A DNA stretch of 64,000 nucleotides from Eubacteriaceae bacterium (GCA_009782875.1 WRIE01000001.1:140306-204305); one strand, 5' to 3'. Positions 46,401 through 56,301 are shown, numbered from the stretch's first letter. A program made the numbers and translations. The notes: generated by a model from the sequence alone, not told the origin.

Positions 46401-47430
46401 TGGGTATGCACTTGACGTAACCTAATCTTGTATTAGCAACAACTCATAAGGATGCGGCTTAGTGGACACTGCGCCTTGAACCAATCTATAGAACAACCAG
46501 CCCCTGCTGTGAGAAGCCTTTCTATTAAAGCGAAAAGTAAATTCTTCTAGATATGTTTGCAGATTATTCTCGTCGATACTGCCTTGGTAAGTTCCTAGAA
46601 TCCATCGATTTATCAAAGAAATGACAAGATGGACATGTGGCAGTTTCTCATCATCAGTTGTTGCCTTTGAAGCTTTGTAGATTTCGCTGCGATAACCTTC
46701 ATCGCCAATGCCTGAATAGCCAGCCCAATCATCCCTTATGAGAGTGCTTCCTTTGGAAATGTTCTCTTTGATAAAACCATGAAGCTCGGCCTTGGATGCA
46801 TTTTTTATATGTTTCGCCCGTATTTTTGAAAGCCTGTAATCACGCGCCGAAGGCTTGTCCGGGTTGCCGCCTGGAATCCTTTCAAGTTGCGCTGCTACGG
46901 CTACAAGTTGCTTCTTTTCAGTGCCGCGCCCTCTTTTGCCGCCTTCAAGCGTGCCGCCGATATACACTTCGCCAATTTCCACCATGCCGGATAGCGGCTC
47001 TCTGCCTGCCCTTGCCATTGCAATACGCAACTTATGGAGCATACTCCATGCACTGCGGTAACTTCGCAAGCCTAGGTTGTCTTGCAGGCTTTTCGCGCTG
47101 ATCCCGTCTTTTTGGGTAGAGAATAGCCACATGGCGACGAGCCAGACTCGAACAGCAAGTTTGCTGTCCTGCATTACTGTTCCAGCCAACAAGCTGATCC
47201 TGTGTCTGCACTTGCGGCATATACAATAAGTGATTTCTTCATTTGTCCAATACTCACCATGGCCGCATTGAACACATGCATAGCCTTTCTCCCATCGTAT
47301 GTTTAACAAATACTTACGACATTCTATGTCTGTTGACAAGCTGTCGATAAACTCAATATAATTCTTAGGATAGTTGCTCATGGTATAGATATTGTACGTT
47401 TTTTTCTAGGTTACGCCAAGTGCATACACA
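46401..47430 (-). mobile_element. insertion sequence of the IS1595 family
   Basis: Imperfect terminal inverted repeats bound the element. On the left GTATGCACTTGACGTAACCT starts at 46404; on the right the matching copy (one G for A difference) ends at 47427, and a few more outer bases pair. The one gene inside is an ISXO2/IS1595-type transposase. The usual 8-base target duplication is not seen at either edge, so the flanks may have changed or the ends be slightly misplaced. Confidence 0.85.
46422..47381 (-). CDS. IS1595-family (ISXO2-like) transposase
   Basis: The 319-residue protein has an N-terminal zinc ribbon (CVQCGHGEYW, then CRKCRHR) and the DDE-type ISXO2 catalytic domain. VEIGEVYIGG is the first acidic block, IRDDWAGYSGI the second and SLINRWILGTYQG the last. 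It appears complete. The first block has Glu where most members have Asp (VEIDEVYVGG-type text), so catalytic strength is uncertain. The stop codon lies inside the left inverted repeat. Confidence 0.88.
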   Translation of the reverse strand: MSNYPKNYIEFIDSLSTDIECRKYLLNIRWEKGYACVQCGHGEYWTNEEITYCICRKCRHRISLLAGTVMQDSKLAVRVWLVAMWLFSTQKDGISAKSLQDNLGLRSYRSAWSMLHKLRIAMARAGREPLSGMVEIGEVYIGGTLEGGKRGRGTEKKQLVAVAAQLERIPGGNPDKPSARDYRLSKIRAKHIKNASKAELHGFIKENISKGSTLIRDDWAGYSGIGDEGYRSEIYKASKATTDDEKLPHVHLVISLINRWILGTYQGSIDENNLQTYLEEFTFRFNRKASHSRGWLFYRLVQGAVSTKPHPYELLLIQD

Positions 47431-47530
47431 GGTTTAGCTATTTACTAAAGCAAAAAACGATAGAGCGCCAAATTTTTTCAGAAAATTTGGGTTGAAGCAT
47501 CACTGCAAAGAGGCTACCGCGCCAACCAAC

Positions 47531-47561
47531 AAAAAAGGGCAGGTTGAACGACAACCTGCCC
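47531..47561 (-). terminator. terminator downstream of pyruvate carboxylase
   Basis: GGGCAGGTTG (47537-47546) and CAACCTGCCC (47552-47561) form a perfect 10-base stem. On the - strand it is followed by six T. Confidence 0.85.
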
Positions 47562-47679
47562 CCTAAAATCTTCCTCAGAATATGTGGTCCGCAACTGCTA
47601 TGGCATTTTGCTAGCATATTATGGCTATCAAAACCAATGCAATTCAGGCATATTGAAAACGAAATGCGTGCAATTAACG

Positions 47680-50600
47680 CTAGTTAGTAATGCTATCTTT
47701 GTCCAGCTCGATTACAAGCTCCTTTGCCTTTACGACCTGTGCTGGCTTCACGTGGACAAATGCTACTACACCATCTGCCCTTGCCAGAATCTCGGTCTCC
47801 ATTTTCATGGCTTCAACCACTGCGACTGCCTGGCCCTTGGCAACCGTGTCTCCGGACTCGACCATGACTTTGACTATAGAGCCAGGGATAGGGGAGCCGA
47901 TGTGGGCCAAGTTTGAATCATCGGCTATTTTTATCTCTTCCCTCATAATTGTCTGAAGGGATTGTTTGTCTTCAATCTGGATCTCCCGCCTGAACCCATC
48001 CACTTCAAATGTAAATGGCCTGAAGCCGTTGTCGTCGATTTTACCGATAGACACTAGCTTGATATTGCGCCTGAAATGATGTTTTCTATCAGCGACATTG
48101 AGCATGCGCTTGTCTTCTGGTTTGTATTCTCCCTGGGAGAAGTCGAAAGACTCGCCCTCGTTCAAGCCATAGAAGAACACATCGCTCTCCATGTCAATAA
48201 AATCCCCGTATTCTTGGAGGAACTGGACGTACTCTTCGTACACCTCCGGGTAAATAGCGGCTGATGTGGCAGCATTGTCAGAAAGGGCATAATCATACTT
48301 CTCTTTGTACTCCGCCTTGATCGCTTTGAAATCCACAGGCTCTAGGAGCAATCCAGGCCTGACAGTGATATATTCAGCGCCCTTCAGGATGATTTTTCTA
48401 AGCTCTTCGTCAAACCCAAATTCGGGTTGGCCTATCAAGCCTTTGAAGAATTCAACGACCGATTCCGGGAAAGCTATGTCTTTGCCTTTCTCAAAAATGT
48501 TGTCTATGGACAAGTCGTTTTGGAGCATAAAGATTGCCATGTCGCCCACAACTTTGCTTGAAGGGGTTACCTTGATGATGTCTCCAAACAAGTCGTTGGC
48601 TTCTTTGTATTTCTCTAAAATCTCGTTGAAGCGGTTTTCCATGCCGAAGCTGTCAACTTGCGCTTTCAAGTTAGAATACTGCCCGCCTGGAACTTCGTAT
48701 TTGTAAATCAACGTTGTATTTGTCTTTATGCCTGACTCGAAGGACGAGTACATGGGTGTTATCTTCTCGTAATAATCGCTTAACAATTCCAAATTGTCGA
48801 GTTCGAGGGATGATTGCCTTTCGTTGAACTCAAGGGCGGCCACAATCGAATTCAACGACGGCTGGCTGGTCAGCCCGCTCATAGACGAGAGGGCGCCATC
48901 AGCGATATCAACACCTGCTTTGGCTGCGAACAGCACACATGCTACCCCGTTTCCTGAAGTGTCGTGGGTGTGCAGGTGTATCGGCATTTTAACTTCAGCC
49001 TTTAGTGCCTGGACCAGCTCAAATGCTGCCCAAGGCTTCAACAAGCCACCCATGTCTTTTATGCACAGGATATGCGCGCCCATTGCCTCGACTTCCTTGG
49101 CCTTTTTAATATAGTAGTCGAGATTGTATTTATTCCTGGACTTGTCCAAAATGTCTCCGGTATAGCAAATGGCGACTTCAGCGATTTTTCCTTGCTTCAA
49201 AGTCTCTTCGCATGACACCTTGATCTGCTCCATCCAGTTCAGCGAGTCAAAGATCCTGAACACGTCTATGCCGCTTTCTGCAGAGCAACGTATAAATTCC
49301 CTGATTAAATTGTCGGGATAATTGGTGTATCCCACAGCGTTTGAGGAACGCAACAGCATTTGGAACATTATGTTAGGTATCTTCGCCCTCAGGTTTTTGA
49401 GCCTGGTCCAAGGGGATTCTTTCAAGAAGCGGTATGCCGTGTCGAATGTCGCTCCGCCCCACATTTCCAGTGAGAACAATTCTGGCTGGAGCTTTGCAGT
49501 ATTGTCTGCAATTTTGAGCATATCCAAAGTCCTAAGCCTTGTCGCAAAAAGTGACTGGTGGGCATCCCTCAAAGACGTGTCTGTGAACAACAACTCATTT
49601 GTGTCATTGATATAGCGGACAACAGCGCCAGTGCCTTGTTCGTCTAATATTTTCTTTAGCCCGTCTTTCCTTTCTGCCTTTATCTGGGGGACAGAAATCG
49701 GCGTGTTAAACAACGGCTTCTCCGACCCTCTTTCCCTTGAGCGCTCTGCAATGAACTTCAGCAACTTGTATTCCCAGTCACTGAAGAGCTTCAAGTTGAA
49801 CAACTCAGGATGCTTGTCAATAAACAATGTGTTGCAAATGCCGCTCCTGAAGCTCTCATTTTCCAAGATGTTTATCAGGAAGTCCTTGTTGGTGCTCACA
49901 CCCTCGATAACGGTTTCTTTAAGCGCCCGCACCATAGTGCGCCTAGCGCTCTCGAAATTTGCGCCATAAGTAGTGGTTTTGACTAGCAAGCTGTCAAAAT
50001 AAGGCGATATCACTGCCCCAGTAAACCCGTTGCCGCCATCAAGGCGCACTCCCGGGCCCCCTGGTGTCTTGTATACTTCAATCTTGCCTGTATCCGGCAA
50101 GAAGTTATTTTGCACGTTTTCTGTAGTGATCCTGCATTCGATGGCAGCCCCTCTTGGTTGGATGTCATCTTGGCTATTGATGCCGATAGCAGGGTCTGAA
50201 AGCTTCTTGCCCTCTGCGATAAGAATCTGGGCTTGCACCAAATCGATGCCACAGACTTGTTCTGTGACAGTGTGCTCAACTTGGATGCGGGGATTGACTT
50301 CTATAAAGAAATGGTTTCCATCCGGGTCAAGCAAAAACTCCACAGTGCCAGCGTTTGTGTAGCCCACGTGGCGGGCTATCTTGATAGCATCTTCGCATAG
50401 GCTCATGCGTATGTCGTTGGTGATCGACTGGCAAGGCGTGAATTCGATAATTTTTTGGTGGCGCCTTTGGATAGAGCAATCCCTTTCGTAAAGATGCACA
50501 ATATTGCCAAATTCATCGCCCAAGATCTGGACTTCCACGTGCCTTGGTGTGGTCACATATTTCTCTATAAATACCTCGCCATTGCCAAAGGCTTTCAACG

Positions 50601-51165
50601 CTTCCCTGGTCGCAGCCTCAAACAGCTCCGCCATTTCCTCTGGCTTTTCACAAACGCGCATGCCCCTGCCTCCGCCTCCTGCTGAGGCTTTGATCATGAC
50701 GGGATAACCTACCCTTTTGGCTACCAGCCTTGCCTCTTGGGCATTGTCGACTTTTTCGCCATCAATTATCGGCACGCCAGCTTCCCTGGCAGCTTCTTTC
50801 GCGTTGATTTTGTTGCCAAGCAGTTCAATGACCTCTGGGGATGGCCCGATAAACTTTATTCCCGCTTGTCTGCAAGCGCGGGCAAATTCGGGATTTTCCG
50901 CCAAAAACCCGTAACCTGGGTGGATTGCGTCAACCCTGCGGGATGCAGCGGTATTGATAATTTCTTGAATATTCAAGTATGCTTCAGTCGGTGTTCCCGG
51001 AGAATGCAGAATGTGGGATTCATCTGCCTTCGTCTTGAATAAGGACAACTTGTCTTCTTCGCAGTATACAGCTATTGCTTGTTTATTTAGTTCTTGGACT
51101 GTGCGTATTATCCTTATTGCAATCTCGCCTCTGTTGGCAATTAAAACCCGTTTAAAATCACTCAT
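47680..51165 (-). CDS. pyc: pyruvate carboxylase
   Basis: The 1161-residue protein has the complete single-chain plan. Biotin carboxylase (1-450) has the ATP-grasp GGGGRGMRV; the carboxyltransferase TIM barrel (about 530-800) has ELFSLEMWGGATFDTAYRFL; and the C-terminal biotin carrier has EAMKMET with the biotin on Lys1121. It makes oxaloacetate from pyruvate, bicarbonate and ATP. A good promoter and a GAGGAGG site precede it and a terminator follows, so it is a single-gene unit. The length is normal for bacterial Pyc. Confidence 0.97.
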   Translation of the reverse strand: MSDFKRVLIANRGEIAIRIIRTVQELNKQAIAVYCEEDKLSLFKTKADESHILHSPGTPTEAYLNIQEIINTAASRRVDAIHPGYGFLAENPEFARACRQAGIKFIGPSPEVIELLGNKINAKEAAREAGVPIIDGEKVDNAQEARLVAKRVGYPVMIKASAGGGGRGMRVCEKPEEMAELFEAATREALKAFGNGEVFIEKYVTTPRHVEVQILGDEFGNIVHLYERDCSIQRRHQKIIEFTPCQSITNDIRMSLCEDAIKIARHVGYTNAGTVEFLLDPDGNHFFIEVNPRIQVEHTVTEQVCGIDLVQAQILIAEGKKLSDPAIGINSQDDIQPRGAAIECRITTENVQNNFLPDTGKIEVYKTPGGPGVRLDGGNGFTGAVISPYFDSLLVKTTTYGANFESARRTMVRALKETVIEGVSTNKDFLINILENESFRSGICNTLFIDKHPELFNLKLFSDWEYKLLKFIAERSRERGSEKPLFNTPISVPQIKAERKDGLKKILDEQGTGAVVRYINDTNELLFTDTSLRDAHQSLFATRLRTLDMLKIADNTAKLQPELFSLEMWGGATFDTAYRFLKESPWTRLKNLRAKIPNIMFQMLLRSSNAVGYTNYPDNLIREFIRCSAESGIDVFRIFDSLNWMEQIKVSCEETLKQGKIAEVAICYTGDILDKSRNKYNLDYYIKKAKEVEAMGAHILCIKDMGGLLKPWAAFELVQALKAEVKMPIHLHTHDTSGNGVACVLFAAKAGVDIADGALSSMSGLTSQPSLNSIVAALEFNERQSSLELDNLELLSDYYEKITPMYSSFESGIKTNTTLIYKYEVPGGQYSNLKAQVDSFGMENRFNEILEKYKEANDLFGDIIKVTPSSKVVGDMAIFMLQNDLSIDNIFEKGKDIAFPESVVEFFKGLIGQPEFGFDEELRKIILKGAEYITVRPGLLLEPVDFKAIKAEYKEKYDYALSDNAATSAAIYPEVYEEYVQFLQEYGDFIDMESDVFFYGLNEGESFDFSQGEYKPEDKRMLNVADRKHHFRRNIKLVSIGKIDDNGFRPFTFEVDGFRREIQIEDKQSLQTIMREEIKIADDSNLAHIGSPIPGSIVKVMVESGDTVAKGQAVAVVEAMKMETEILARADGVVAFVHVKPAQVVKAKELVIELDKDSITN

Positions 51166-51197
51166 TCTTCAACCCTCCTCAATTCATAGTATTATAG

Positions 51198-51226
51198 ATT
51201 ATAGCAACTTTGATTGTGTATGTAAA
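51198..51226 (-). promoter_or_regulatory. promoter of pyc
   Basis: On the - strand TTTACA (51226-51221) and TATAAT (51203-51198) are 17 bases apart, about 30 bases before the start codon. Confidence 0.7.
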
Positions 51227-51411
51227 CGGAAAATAACCTTGTGTAGCGGCTATTGCTCCCTAATAATCCTCAATCCAAGAATAAAGGCAAAGACGGCAAT
51301 ACATTTAGCTAATAGCGAAATAAAGCCTTTGTGTATTCAAAGTAACAAGGCCATGCTCTTTCAATTCACCTTTTGTCCAGATATAATTAGTTTAGGTAAG
51401 CGAGGAGTGAT

Positions 51412-51981
51412 ATGGCATATACAGAGCGGGACAAAATTGCTAGAGCTCGCACTTTTGTTGAAAAAATGTCTAAAGGCATGAATCCAATAACAAATGAGCC
51501 ATTGCCAAGGCTTGATAGCGATAGCGAGAAACGCATCAGGGCATGCATGGCTTACTTGACAGGCATGCTCGATTCAATTCTGGCGGGCCCTGCCAGGGCT
51601 GGGCAGCCTGTCTCAATTTCCCCACAGTTGAAAAGCAGGATCAAGGTATCCCCCAAACCAATTAATATCTCTGATGTTGTCACAAATATCAATGTTGAGC
51701 TCAAGAGAGCCGGCATCGCCACACTTAGCCTGTTTTCTGTAAGCGCATGGCTAAACTCCCAAGGGCTGCTAGAAGACGGGTCTGTGGAAGGCAAACAGTT
51801 TAGGATTGCATCAGATGGCGCCAATGGTTTGGGGATCAATACTGTCACCAGGACAGGCAAAGACGGCAGGAACTATCCGATAACCTTGTATGATGAGGGA
51901 GCCCAACGCTATATTATTGAAAATCTAGAGGCAATCACCGAAAGAAAGGCAGGGTCAAGCCGTGTGGCAGGAAAAGCTTGA
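51412..51981 (+). CDS. conserved hypothetical protein
   Basis: The 189-residue soluble protein has a helical start with a KGMNPITNEPLP segment, a possible small helix-turn-helix-like middle (DVVTNINVELKRAGIATLSL) and a C-terminal stretch predicted as beta strands. I do not recognise the family; a nucleic-acid role is only a guess. The GAGGAGTG site and a TATAAT box just upstream support the start. Its stop lies inside the next gene, which begins at a GTG 20 bases earlier, so the two are coupled. Confidence 0.6.
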   Translation: MAYTERDKIARARTFVEKMSKGMNPITNEPLPRLDSDSEKRIRACMAYLTGMLDSILAGPARAGQPVSISPQLKSRIKVSPKPINISDVVTNINVELKRAGIATLSLFSVSAWLNSQGLLEDGSVEGKQFRIASDGANGLGINTVTRTGKDGRNYPITLYDEGAQRYIIENLEAITERKAGSSRVAGKA

Positions 51982-52174
51982 CAGGATAAATGAGCTAGCC
52001 CGCAAATCGAGGGCAGCCGAATTGTCACAAGAAGAGAAAGATGAGCAAAAACGGCTGCGGGAGGAGTATATACAAATATACCGCGGCAATTTGGCGTCTA
52101 TTCTTGACAGCATAAGAATAGTTGATAAAGATGGAAATAAAAGGAAGTTGTCAAAAAACCAAGATCAGAGTTGA
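51962..52174 (+). CDS. DUF896 family protein (YnzC-like)
   Basis: The 70-residue protein begins at GTG 51962 and follows the DUF896 pattern closely: KLDRINELARKSRAAELSQE, EKDEQKRLREEYIQIYRG. These small two-helix proteins are common in Bacillota and have no settled function; in Bacillus some are in the SOS regulon. It overlaps the upstream gene by 20 bases. Confidence 0.85.
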   Translation: MWQEKLDRINELARKSRAAELSQEEKDEQKRLREEYIQIYRGNLASILDSIRIVDKDGNKRKLSKNQDQS

Positions 52175-52231
52175 TTTTATAATATACTTGATAAAACAAC
52201 AGATAATTTTAAAAAGATTGGAAGCAAAAGC

Positions 52232-53449
52232 ATGGAAAAACTTAACATCGTCCTTGCATATTCCGGAGGGCTTGATACCAGCACTATCATACCTTGGCTT
52301 AAAGAGAACTACACAGGAAGCGCAATCCACGCAGTCTGTATTGACATTGGCCAAATCGAAGAAGGCGACGACTATGAGCAAAGGGCAATCCAATACGGCG
52401 CAGACTCCGTTTGCACAATAGATGCCACCCAAGAGTTTGTTGAGGACTACTTGTTCCCAATGGTCAAATCAGGAGCTATCTATGAGGGGAAATATCTCCT
52501 CGGAACTTCGATTGCAAGGCCCCTCATTGCAAAGAAGCTCATTGACAAAGCCATTGAGATTGGCGCAGACACTATATGCCATGGAGCGACAGGGAAAGGC
52601 AATGACCAAGTCCGCTTTGACTTGACAATTATGGCCCTAGCGCCGCAAATCAAGATCCTCGCGCCATGGAGGCTATGGGACATCAAGAGCAGGCAAGATG
52701 CGATAGATTACTTGGCCCAGCGTGGAATCTTCTTGAATGTCGCGGCTGACAGCACATATTCACGTGATGAGAACCTTTGGCACCTCTCCCACGAAGGTTT
52801 AGAGCTCGAAGACCCCGGCAACGGTCCCAACTACCCCCACTTGCTGCAAAGGACTTGCCAAGTGGAAGAATCCCCGGATGTGGGGGAAGAAGTCGAGATT
52901 GAGTTTGTAAAAGGCATCCCTGTCAGCCTCAACGGCGTAAAACTTGGTGGGTTGGAGCTTATCAGGGAACTGAACGAGATTGGCGGAAAGCACGGCATTG
53001 GAATTGTCGACCTTACCGAAAACAGAGTCGTGGGCCTAAAATCCAGAGGCGTGTACGAAACCCCGGGTGGTGCAATCCTATACCATGCCCATAATGAGCT
53101 GGAGGAGCTTTGCTTGGACAAGGACATGAACAAGCTTAAGAGGCATTTAGCCCTTGAATACGCCGATTTAGTTTATTCTGGCAAATACTTCTATCCTTTG
53201 AGGGAAGCGCTCGACGCATTTTTCAATGTAACCCAAGAGACAGTAACCGGCAAATGCAAATTGTTGCTATACAAAGGCAACATCATAGGCCGTGGAAAAA
53301 CTAGCCCATATTCACTATATAATGAAGAGATATCCTCTTTTACCACAGGAGAGCTTTATGACCACCATGATGCCGAAGGATTCACCAAGCTATTCGGGCT
53401 ATCATTGAAAACACGTGCATTGATGGAGCAAAGCCTAGGCAAAGAGTAA
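52232..53449 (+). CDS. argG: argininosuccinate synthase
   Basis: The 405-residue enzyme joins citrulline and aspartate with ATP in arginine synthesis. It has the ATP-binding VLAYSGGLDTSTIIPWLKE at the N-terminus, GATGKGNDQVRFD (aspartate/citrulline site), ADSTYSRDENLWHLSHEG and SRGVYETPGG. The length is normal. No argH follows, so arginine genes are not grouped here. The ribosome site (TTGGAAG) is weak. Confidence 0.97.
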   Translation: MEKLNIVLAYSGGLDTSTIIPWLKENYTGSAIHAVCIDIGQIEEGDDYEQRAIQYGADSVCTIDATQEFVEDYLFPMVKSGAIYEGKYLLGTSIARPLIAKKLIDKAIEIGADTICHGATGKGNDQVRFDLTIMALAPQIKILAPWRLWDIKSRQDAIDYLAQRGIFLNVAADSTYSRDENLWHLSHEGLELEDPGNGPNYPHLLQRTCQVEESPDVGEEVEIEFVKGIPVSLNGVKLGGLELIRELNEIGGKHGIGIVDLTENRVVGLKSRGVYETPGGAILYHAHNELEELCLDKDMNKLKRHLALEYADLVYSGKYFYPLREALDAFFNVTQETVTGKCKLLLYKGNIIGRGKTSPYSLYNEEISSFTTGELYDHHDAEGFTKLFGLSLKTRALMEQSLGKE

Positions 53450-53475
53450 AACAAGACAAAGGAAGGTTCTTAGCA

Positions 53476-53748
53476 ATGGCTAAAATAAAGAAAACAGCTT
53501 TAGCGCTATTAACAACATTGACAATAATATTTACCCACGCTTCTTTAGTTTTTGCGTCTGTAGCCCCAAAGACCGGCGATGACACTAATGTGCTGCTATG
53601 GGCAAGCATAGCAGGCGTTGCCGCTGTAGGTTTTGGCGGTTTTATGTTTGCCAAAAGCAAGAAAGACAAAGCAGCATTGGCGATTGAAGGCCAAGACCAA
53701 TTAGGGTTGAGTGAGCCTGAAGAACCAGAAGATGACGAGAAACAATAG
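53476..53748 (+). CDS. small PKTGD-motif single-pass membrane protein
   Basis: The 90-residue protein has a signal peptide (1-27) and, within a few residues, a sortase-signal-like arrangement: PKTGDDTNV, then a hydrophobic stretch (about 42-60) and basic residues KSKKDK. A further acidic tail (EPEEPEDDEKQ) follows. Hydrophobic-then-basic after PKTG is the classical layout, but the cytoplasmic tail is unusually long and the exported part would be only about ten residues. GGAAGG precedes the start. It may be co-transcribed with argG, as a strong terminator comes only after this gene. Confidence 0.7.
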   Translation: MAKIKKTALALLTTLTIIFTHASLVFASVAPKTGDDTNVLLWASIAGVAAVGFGGFMFAKSKKDKAALAIEGQDQLGLSEPEEPEDDEKQ

Positions 53749-53766
53749 TTTTTTAATATAATGCTA

Positions 53767-53812
53767 AAAAAAGCAAAAGCGCTGGCGTTGAAGGCGCTTT
53801 TGCTTTTTTTTT
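53767..53812 (+). terminator. intrinsic terminator
   Basis: AAAAGCAAAAGCGC and GCGCTTTTGCTTTT form a perfect 14-base stem with an 11-base loop and a long T-run. Confidence 0.92.
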
Positions 53813-53891
53813 CTAATCCATGCGATGGCAAGCCAAATTGCTTATAGTTTTTACGTTCAAAAGCAGGCAACCCACCTTGTTTGCCCCGCCT

Positions 53892-55349
53892 TCAGTCAGT
53901 GAAAGCTTTGATGCAGAAATTATTGAAAACAACCTCTTGCTCCAAGTCCTTTACATCGCTCCATATATTGTAGGTCTTAATATAGCTTTGGTTGGCCTGT
54001 GAAGTCTTAATAATCTTGTAATTCGGGTAATTGGCCCCTGACCCCTCAGCAGGAAGCACGATTTCCCTGCCCGGCGTCATCGCTTTGACAACAATTGAAA
54101 ATTTTTCGTTCGCTTTTAAAGGAATCTCATCCAAATCAATGGTGTGGTATCCTGCGTATTCCAAATGGCCCTTGACACGCTTAACCAGCTTGCCGGAGGT
54201 GGGGGAGCGGTCTTTTGGGGATATGTAGACCCTCACCTCAAATTCAGTGTCGGGGTTTAGCGTGTAAATGGACGCTGCCTTGAGCATCTCGTCACTATCG
54301 GCTATAAACATATTTGCAATCTCATACTCTTGGGCATCCCCAAATGTATAGGATGTGTAAAACCCGTGGGCGTCATGCTCGTAGATTTTTGAGTAAAACC
54401 CCGGTTCTCCCGGCATTGCGACTTTATACACTGCTGCGTTGTTTAATGAAACTTCATAATAGGACATCCAGAAATAGCCCCCGTCGCCCCAGCTTTTGCC
54501 CCAACTGTTTTGCACTAGCCAAGCCCCGTCGCCAGGAGGCTGGTTTTTAAACCTGGTTGCTGGAAAATTGTCGTCCCAGCCTATGATTAAGGCATTGTGG
54601 TTTGCCTCTTTTATGTATTCCTGGTAGTAGCACACTGTGTGGGATGATACCTTATACAAGTTGTCTTGGGAATAATACGAGATTTGCACCGCGCCCATCG
54701 ACTGGAGCAAGGTTTTGATTTTGTATGTATAAGCGAAGTCCATTAAATCCATCTCTTCAATCAAGAAGACATCCTGCAAATGCGCTATTGAATTTCTCCG
54801 CTCATTCTCGTGGTATGGATAAACACTGTAGCCAGTGTCCGCAACCAAGCCGCACCAGCTGGAAAGCGTGGCTGTGGCATCGATCCAATTCCCCCCTTTT
54901 TCCAAGGGGGTATCGACAACAACGCCTTCATCAAATGACATATCAAAGGGGTTTGTGGACAATGTTTCGTTGAACTGCATGAGATGGGATTCTGAAAAAT
55001 CAAACTCTCCATAGCCTCGCATCAAAAGATTGGACTCGATGGCTGAAATCGTGGAGAATGCCCAACATGCGCCGTAGGGGTTTTGGTTTTTCACACCGGT
55101 GACATATGTTTCGCCATAGTAGTCCCTTAAGTCAAACTCTTCTGGAAACTCCCCGGTGAATGCGATCGCGATTTGCGTCGACGTGTTTGTCTTGTCGTTT
55201 ATTGCTTCGATCGCGTCTGAGTAAAACTCGCTGATGGCGTTGTATACAATGTAATCATATGAAATAAACCATCCAACCGTTATTAATGATATGCAGACAA
55301 TAATTACTGACACCAGCTGTTTTAGTTTTTCTTTCAACTCGATCTGCAC
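53892..55349 (-). CDS. membrane-anchored papain-family (C1A) peptidase
   Basis: The 485-residue protein has one N-terminal membrane segment (about 13-30) and then a C1A peptidase domain. The catalytic Cys95 is in YGACWAFST, with Gln89 for the oxyanion hole, His251 in NHNALIIGWDD and Asn281 in NSWG. No long inhibitory propeptide is seen. A C-terminal beta-rich domain (about 310-485) resembles the 'lectin-like' domain of Clostridia C1 peptidases. It probably acts on proteins outside the cell, tethered at the membrane. Confidence 0.88.
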   Translation of the reverse strand: MQIELKEKLKQLVSVIIVCISLITVGWFISYDYIVYNAISEFYSDAIEAINDKTNTSTQIAIAFTGEFPEEFDLRDYYGETYVTGVKNQNPYGACWAFSTISAIESNLLMRGYGEFDFSESHLMQFNETLSTNPFDMSFDEGVVVDTPLEKGGNWIDATATLSSWCGLVADTGYSVYPYHENERRNSIAHLQDVFLIEEMDLMDFAYTYKIKTLLQSMGAVQISYYSQDNLYKVSSHTVCYYQEYIKEANHNALIIGWDDNFPATRFKNQPPGDGAWLVQNSWGKSWGDGGYFWMSYYEVSLNNAAVYKVAMPGEPGFYSKIYEHDAHGFYTSYTFGDAQEYEIANMFIADSDEMLKAASIYTLNPDTEFEVRVYISPKDRSPTSGKLVKRVKGHLEYAGYHTIDLDEIPLKANEKFSIVVKAMTPGREIVLPAEGSGANYPNYKIIKTSQANQSYIKTYNIWSDVKDLEQEVVFNNFCIKAFTD

Positions 55350-56211
55350 CCCTTTTGCAGCTAATGCTCATTTTCAAAATATGACACAAAACGCGAAACA
55401 GACTTAATGATCCTATTATACCAATACAAAAGCTTTTCAAAAAGTACGTAAGCTTGGAAAATAGTAATATTATTGTGATATCTTTGCCTGCTTGATTGCC
55501 ATAGATTGGGCAAAACAAGAATAATTCACAAAAATGAATAATTGTCAAATAATGTCGTATTCTATCAACTTTATGTGAAAACTCTACCCAGTCATGCAGT
55601 GGAATTGAACAATTTGATACAACACACTTGGAAATAGAATGCCTTAACAATAGCCCGAAGCATTTTCAAGCGAAGAATACTGCGAGCCGGTTCCCCATTA
55701 GCTCCAGCAGACAAACCGCACAAATAACTAGAAACAGCAAAAAATGATGCTTCGCATGGTTTTTCTTGTCAAATTGGGAATACTAATGGCCAGAGCAGTT
55801 CTGCATGTGCAACACAATAGCATCTGGATAGCGATAATGCATGCATTTGAAAGCAATGCTAGGAATTGTTTTTTCTCGTAGGCTTGCAATTGTAGAAAAT
55901 AGAAAATAGATTTGATAACCCCATATACTTGTTTATCCGATGACACCACACAAATACCCTCTTGTCGGCTGGCTGGTGTTGTTTGGCATTAAAATTATGT
56001 TGATTTTGTGGTTTGTTATAGATAGATAAAATGATTATGGCAAACAAAATACCAGGCTATTTTATGCTGATTATTAAATAATCTTGGAGTTCCTTTTATT
56101 GGCGAAATTCCTTAATTATATTAGATTTTTTATACGGCATTTTAATACGTGCCATCACCCAGGGAGTGCTATAACGCCAAAACAAAATACAATATGAAAA
56201 GGAGGGTTTTG
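55350..56211. other. 860-base intergenic region, nothing recognised
   Basis: The region is A+T rich with several short - strand frames (for example at 55728-55949 and 55859-56047) that give no recognisable product and lack ribosome sites. It probably holds promoters for both flanking genes. Confidence 0.4.
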
Positions 56212-56292
56212 ATGGGGCGCAGCTGCGCCTCTGCCACACAAATGTTGATTTATAGAACCATACTGGCTTTCGAGCACGTAACACAACAATAG
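56212..56292 (+). CDS. possible 26-codon upstream frame before the DASS transporter
   Basis: ATG 56212 has a strong AAGGAGG site a few bases upstream and opens a 26-codon frame ending TAG at 56290, just before and overlapping the ribosome site of the gene at 56302. The first codons span a 14-base perfect palindrome (GGCGCAGCTGCGCC, 56216-56229). It could be a leader peptide coupling or attenuating translation of the transporter. The product matches nothing I know. Confidence 0.4.
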   Translation: MGRSCASATQMLIYRTILAFEHVTQQ

Positions 56293-56301
56293 GAGGTTGC
56301 T

